Source of the DNA: an uncultured Clostridia bacterium
GTDB lineage: Bacteria; Bacillota; Clostridia; Oscillospirales; Oscillospiraceae
Direction of reading: 5' to 3'
Length of the DNA: 8,691 nucleotides
NCBI GenBank assembly: GCA_945946745.1
Contig: CAMEWZ010000067.1
Span: forward strand, 1 to 8,691
The notes below the pieces were generated by a model. That model saw nothing but the letters and a program-made list of their open reading frames with translations. It was not told where the DNA came from and did not search any database. Made by a program: the position numbers and the translations under genes. This document shows, in pieces, positions 6,359 to 8,691 of the stretch; positions within the stretch are counted from its first letter, which is position 1, and every line of letters starts with the position of its first letter.

Positions 6359-7516
6359 ATGGACGCTGAATTCAAAGAGTTTTCGGAAACGGTTCCCAGC
6401 TTGACCCTGGAGCCGGAGCTGAACGACGCGCCGGATCTGGTGGTGGCGGAGGAGACGGCCCTGCGCCAGCCGAAGGTGGCAGAGCCGGTGCTGACCCCCC
6501 AGGAGGAAAAAATGGTGGCGGATTTCGCCGCGAAAATCGATGTGGAGAATACCGCGCAGATTTTGCAGTACGGCGCGGGAACCCAGAAAAAAATGGCGGA
6601 TTTCTCCGACGCGGCCCTGGCCAACGTCCGCACCCAGGATCTGGGAGAGGTGGGCGAGCTGATCGCCGGTGTGGTGGGGGAGCTGAAGGGCTTCGACGCC
6701 GAGGAGGAGAAGGGGCTGTTTGGGTTCTTCCGGAAACAGACCAATAAATTGGAGGCCATGAAGACCCGTTACGCCAAGGCGGAGGTCAACGTGGAGAAGA
6801 TCAGCGACGCCTTGCAGCAGCACCAGGTGCGCCTTCTCAAGGATTCTGCCGTGCTGGATAAGATGTATGAGCAGAATCTGGCCTATTTCAAGGAGCTGAC
6901 CATGTACATCCTGGCCGGTAAGCAAAAGCTGCAGGAGGTACGGGAGGGGAAACTCCGGGAGCTGGAGGCGGAGGCCCGGCGTACCGGCCTGGCCGAGGAT
7001 GCCCAGGCGGCCAAGGATCTGGCGGATAAGTGCAACCGCTTTGAGAAGAAGATTCACGATCTGGAGCTGACCCGGGCCATTTCCATCCAGACCGCCCCGC
7101 AGATTCGGATGATTCAGAACAACGACAATGTGATGGTGGAAAAGATTCAGACCACGCTGGTGAATACCATCCCCCTGTGGAAGAATCAGATGGTGCTGGC
7201 GCTGGGCATCGCCCATTCCACCGAGGCGGCCCAGGCTCAGCGCCAGGTGACGGACATCACCAACGCCCTGCTGAAGCAGAACGCGGAAAAGCTGCACATG
7301 GCCTCCGTGGAGACAGCCAAAGAGGCGGAGCGGGGCATTGTGGACATGGAGACGCTGAAAAAGACCAATGCGGAGCTGATCCAGACCCTGGACGATGTGA
7401 TGAAGATCCAGGCCGACGGCCGGGCCAAGCGCCAGGCGGCGGAAGTGGAAATGGCAAAAATGGAGGACGATCTGAAAAGCAAGCTTCTCCAGATTCGCGG
7501 CGGAAATGGATACTGA
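6359..7516 (+). CDS. telA: Toxic anion resistance protein, TelA family
   Basis: A 385-residue, almost wholly alpha-helical soluble protein of normal TelA/KlaA length. It has an acidic N-terminus, long predicted helical/coiled-coil stretches (about 130-240 and 315-380), and the family's conserved core around 246-305. That core includes APQIRMIQNNDN, EKIQTTLVNTIPLWKNQM and ALGIAHSTEAAQAQ. It has no signal peptide or membrane segment. GGAGGA (6345-6350) lies 8 nt before the ATG, and the gene follows xpaC by 18 nt, so the two are co-transcribed. TelA was named for tellurite resistance on plasmids. In Listeria a chromosomal telA has been linked to tolerance of envelope-acting antimicrobials (from memory). 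No convincing terminator lies immediately after the stop; the next strong one is at 7815, beyond an inserted-looking repeat element. Confidence 0.92.
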   Translation: MDAEFKEFSETVPSLTLEPELNDAPDLVVAEETALRQPKVAEPVLTPQEEKMVADFAAKIDVENTAQILQYGAGTQKKMADFSDAALANVRTQDLGEVGELIAGVVGELKGFDAEEEKGLFGFFRKQTNKLEAMKTRYAKAEVNVEKISDALQQHQVRLLKDSAVLDKMYEQNLAYFKELTMYILAGKQKLQEVREGKLRELEAEARRTGLAEDAQAAKDLADKCNRFEKKIHDLELTRAISIQTAPQIRMIQNNDNVMVEKIQTTLVNTIPLWKNQMVLALGIAHSTEAAQAQRQVTDITNALLKQNAEKLHMASVETAKEAERGIVDMETLKKTNAELIQTLDDVMKIQADGRAKRQAAEVEMAKMEDDLKSKLLQIRGGNGY

Positions 7517-7557
7517 TATTCCATAAAAAACTTAAATTCGCGAGAATGAAAGTTTTC

Positions 7558-7784
7558 GTGCTTATCGGGTTAACACAGCAGTATCTTTTGCCTCCCCCAG
7601 AGGGGGAGCCAAGGGGGCCTTTCCTTGCCTCTCCCTCTGGGAGAGGTGGCAGCCCGCAAGGGCTGACGGAGAGGGTGTCCTCTCAATCCAGCGGCACCCT
7701 CTCAGTCACGGCTTACGCCGTGCCAGCTCCCCCAAAGGGGGAGCCAAGCTCACCCTTATTTTGCTGCGTTAACCCGATAAGCAC
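7558..7784. mobile_element. MITE-like 227-bp structured element with terminal inverted repeats
   Basis: The ends are 23-bp inverted repeats with one mismatch: 7558-7580 against 7762-7784, with a perfect 17-bp core GTGCTTATCGGGTTAAC. Between them lie six clear hairpins: 7592-7608 (7 bp, loop AGA), 7628-7646 (8 bp, loop TCT), 7650-7665 (6 bp, GCAA loop), 7669-7703 (9 bp), 7707-7722 (6 bp, loop TTAC) and 7727-7743 (7 bp, loop AAA). No credible gene lies inside. The GC-rich structure differs sharply from the flanking AT-rich DNA. A clear target duplication was not found. It resembles intergenic repeats I recall from Oscillospirales genomes, but that needs a search. It may be non-autonomous and moved in trans, or act as an RNA structure. 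Confidence 0.72.
7624..7749. repeat. Imperfect palindromic core of the element (two diverged arms)
   Basis: The left arm (7625-7677) and the reverse complement of the right arm (7695-7748) align through both their hairpins and the sequence between them. For example, the 30-base stretch at 7648-7677 matches the reverse complement of 7695-7724 at most positions. The differences fall in paired positions that keep each local hairpin intact (CAGCCC/GGGCTG on the left, CACGGC/GCCGTG on the right). The centre is a 17-nt spacer (7678-7694). The hairpin at 7592-7608 is an extra copy related to the one at 7727-7743. Confidence 0.7.
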
Positions 7785-7806
7785 ATAAAAGTATGACAAA
7801 CCAACG

Positions 7807-7845
7807 AAAAATCGGGGCCGCGGCGCTTCTGCCGCGGCCCATTTT
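7807..7845 (+). terminator. GC-rich terminator, likely for xpaC-telA
   Basis: A perfect 10-bp stem GGGCCGCGGC (7815-7824) pairs with GCCGCGGCCC (7831-7840) around a 6-nt loop, GCTTCT. A-rich (7807-7811) and T-rich (7842-7845) flanks can also pair, so it may work in both directions. It is the first strong terminator after telA, about 300 nt downstream, with the repeat element in between. Confidence 0.8.
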
Positions 7846-7864
7846 CTATTCTGCGATGGGCAAT

Positions 7865-7893
7865 TTGGGAGCGTTCTATCCGTTTTGTATAAA
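7865..7893 (+). promoter_or_regulatory. Possible upstream promoter for the substrate-binding protein gene
   Basis: TTGGGA (7865-7870), 17-bp spacer, TATAAA (7888-7893). It is a weaker match than the promoter at 7934-7962 and could be a second tandem start site or a chance match in AT-rich DNA. Confidence 0.35.
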
Positions 7894-7933
7894 AAAGAAA
7901 GATAAAATTCTTCTTTTGTGTTGGAAATAACGA

Positions 7934-7962
7934 TTGCTTTTCCGGAAGGATTCCGCTATAAT
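7934..7962 (+). promoter_or_regulatory. Sigma-A promoter for the substrate-binding protein gene
   Basis: -35 TTGCTT (7934-7939), 17-bp spacer, perfect -10 TATAAT (7957-7962). Transcription should start near 7968-7970, giving a leader of about 60 nt before the ATG at 8028. Confidence 0.78.
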
Positions 7963-7979
7963 GTCCCACATAAAAACAG

Positions 7980-8000
7980 ATGTCCACAGCGCGTGGATAT
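7980..8000 (+). other. 5' leader hairpin upstream of the substrate-binding protein gene
   Basis: An 8-bp stem (7980-7987 with 7993-8000, one G-T pair; core TCCAC/GTGGA) has a 5-nt loop AGCGC. It lies about 10 nt after the predicted transcription start and is followed by TGTTTTAAAA. It may stabilise the transcript or act as a weak attenuator; no known riboswitch is recognised. Confidence 0.45.
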
Positions 8001-8027
8001 TGTTTTAAAAGATGGGAGGATAAGAAA

Positions 8028-8691
8028 ATGAAAAAAATCATAGCAATGATTCTGGTCGTGTGCATGGCCCTGTCCCTGTGCGCCTGCGGTTCTTCCGGCA
8101 GCGGTGCTGCCTCCGGCGAGAAGGTGATTAAGATCGGCGTGTTCGAGCCTTCTTCCGGTGATTCCGCCTCCGGCGGCAAGAAGGAAATCCTGGGTATGCA
8201 GTACGCCAACAGCCAGATGCCCGAGATTACCCTGGGCGGCGAGACCTACAAGGTTGAGCTGGTGTATGGCGACAACGGTTCTTCTACCGACAAGGCTCCC
8301 TCCGCGGCTTCTTCTCTGGTCAGCGCGGGCGTGTCCGTTGTCCTGGGCTCCTACGGCTCCGGCGTTTCCATTGCCGGCGGCCCCAAGTTTGAGGAGGCCG
8401 GTATTCCCGCCATCGGCGTGACCTGCACCAACCCCAACGTCACCGCCGGTAACAGCTATTACTTCCGTATCTGCTTCCTGGATAACTTCCAGGCGGATGT
8501 GCTGGCGAACTTCGCCATGGATCAGTTTGACGCCAAGGTTGCGTACTGCCTGGGTGAGACCGGCAACGAGTACGACCAGGGCTTGATCGCGTTCTTCAAG
8601 CAGGTCTTTGAGGCCGCTGGCGGCAAGGTCATCACGGACTCCTTCCCCACCGGCAACTCCGACTTCGGCTCCTATCTGAACAAGGCCAAGA
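8028..8691 (+). CDS. Branched-chain amino acid-type ABC substrate-binding lipoprotein (5' part)
   Basis: The first 221 codons of an exported solute-binding protein, cut by the window edge. Residues 1-20 form a lipoprotein signal peptide (MKKIIAMILVV...) with lipobox LCAC, so Cys20 should be lipidated and the protein tethered outside the membrane. A Gly/Ser linker (21-30) follows. The mature part begins VIKIGVFEPSSGDSASGGKK and continues with GMQYAN, VYGDNGSS, VLGSYGSGVSIA and YYFRICFLDNFQADVLANF, the type I periplasmic-binding pattern of LivJ/LivK-like proteins. The start ATG has GGGAGGA (8014-8020) 7 nt upstream. Permease and ATPase partners (LivHMGF-like) would be expected beyond the window. 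The ligand could be branched-chain amino acids, but this family also binds amides, short peptides and other solutes. Confidence 0.9.
   Translation, partial: MKKIIAMILVVCMALSLCACGSSGSGAASGEKVIKIGVFEPSSGDSASGGKKEILGMQYANSQMPEITLGGETYKVELVYGDNGSSTDKAPSAASSLVSAGVSVVLGSYGSGVSIAGGPKFEEAGIPAIGVTCTNPNVTAGNSYYFRICFLDNFQADVLANFAMDQFDAKVAYCLGETGNEYDQGLIAFFKQVFEAAGGKVITDSFPTGNSDFGSYLNKAK

Noticed and set aside
6353..7297. 314-codon minus-strand frame opposite telA
   Set aside because: Leu/Gln/His-rich shadow of telA; the TelA core on the + strand is unambiguous.
7592..7743. CRISPR array suggested by repeated CTCCCCC...GGGGGAG hairpins
   Set aside because: The hairpins differ in sequence and spacing and there are no regular direct repeats with unique spacers. 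The structure is an inverted-repeat element.
7177..7788. 203-codon + strand frame running from telA into the repeat element
   Set aside because: Its first half is an out-of-frame reading of telA and the rest translates the hairpin element; no ribosome site or family signature.
7517..8027. tRNA, rRNA or known riboswitch in the long intergenic region
   Set aside because: No cloverleaf, rRNA segment or riboswitch consensus was recognised; the structure is accounted for by the element, terminator, promoters and leader hairpin.
7769..8209. 146-codon minus-strand frame across the intergenic region
   Set aside because: It covers a terminator, a strong promoter and the signal-peptide region of the binding protein, and shows no domain.

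Overview
The window looks like the chromosome of a gut Clostridia bacterium, most likely Oscillospirales (Ruminococcaceae/Oscillospiraceae-like). This assignment is inferred from several signals. The coding DNA is GC-rich, with strong AAGGAGG/GGAGGA ribosome sites and TATAAT promoters with 17-bp spacers. There is a clostridial-style lipoprotein leader (lipobox around Cys20), an xpaC-telA pair, a SleB-type cell wall hydrolase, and a hairpin-rich intergenic repeat of a kind I remember from this group. All genes are on the + strand.

Layout. (1) 1-1235: the 3' end of a SsuC/TauC-type ABC permease, overlapping by 25 nt a complete SsuB/TauB-type ATPase. (2) 1247-1284: a hairpin plus T-tract, then 1298-3261: a divergent NagB-family protein followed 11 nt later by a NagA-family amidohydrolase, closed by a long terminator. 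(3) 3327-5020: a self-contained unit with its own consensus promoter and terminator. It encodes a secreted LysM-LysM-C39-like-SleB-like cell wall protein. (4) 5069-7516: a promoter and a two-gene operon, xpaC (membrane-anchored) and telA. (5) 7517-8027: a 511-nt intergenic region. It holds a 227-bp MITE-like element with 23-bp terminal inverted repeats and at least six hairpins, a strong GC terminator, and one or two promoters. (6) 8028-end: the 5' part of a branched-chain-amino-acid-type ABC substrate-binding lipoprotein, cut by the window edge.

The most interesting observation is that the NagB- and NagA-like neighbours both appear to have lost residues that bind the substrate phosphate in the textbook enzymes. 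NagB also has Asp-to-Asn at a catalytic position. The metal-binding and general fold motifs remain. This suggests an amino-sugar-like pathway with an altered, perhaps non-phosphorylated, substrate rather than plain GlcNAc-6-P catabolism. The residue observations are direct; the equivalences to E. coli residues come from memory and hand alignment, and the changed substrate is inference. Other notable items are the structured repeat element with compensatory changes between its two arms, the three-module wall hydrolase, and the leaky-looking hairpin before the nagB-like gene.
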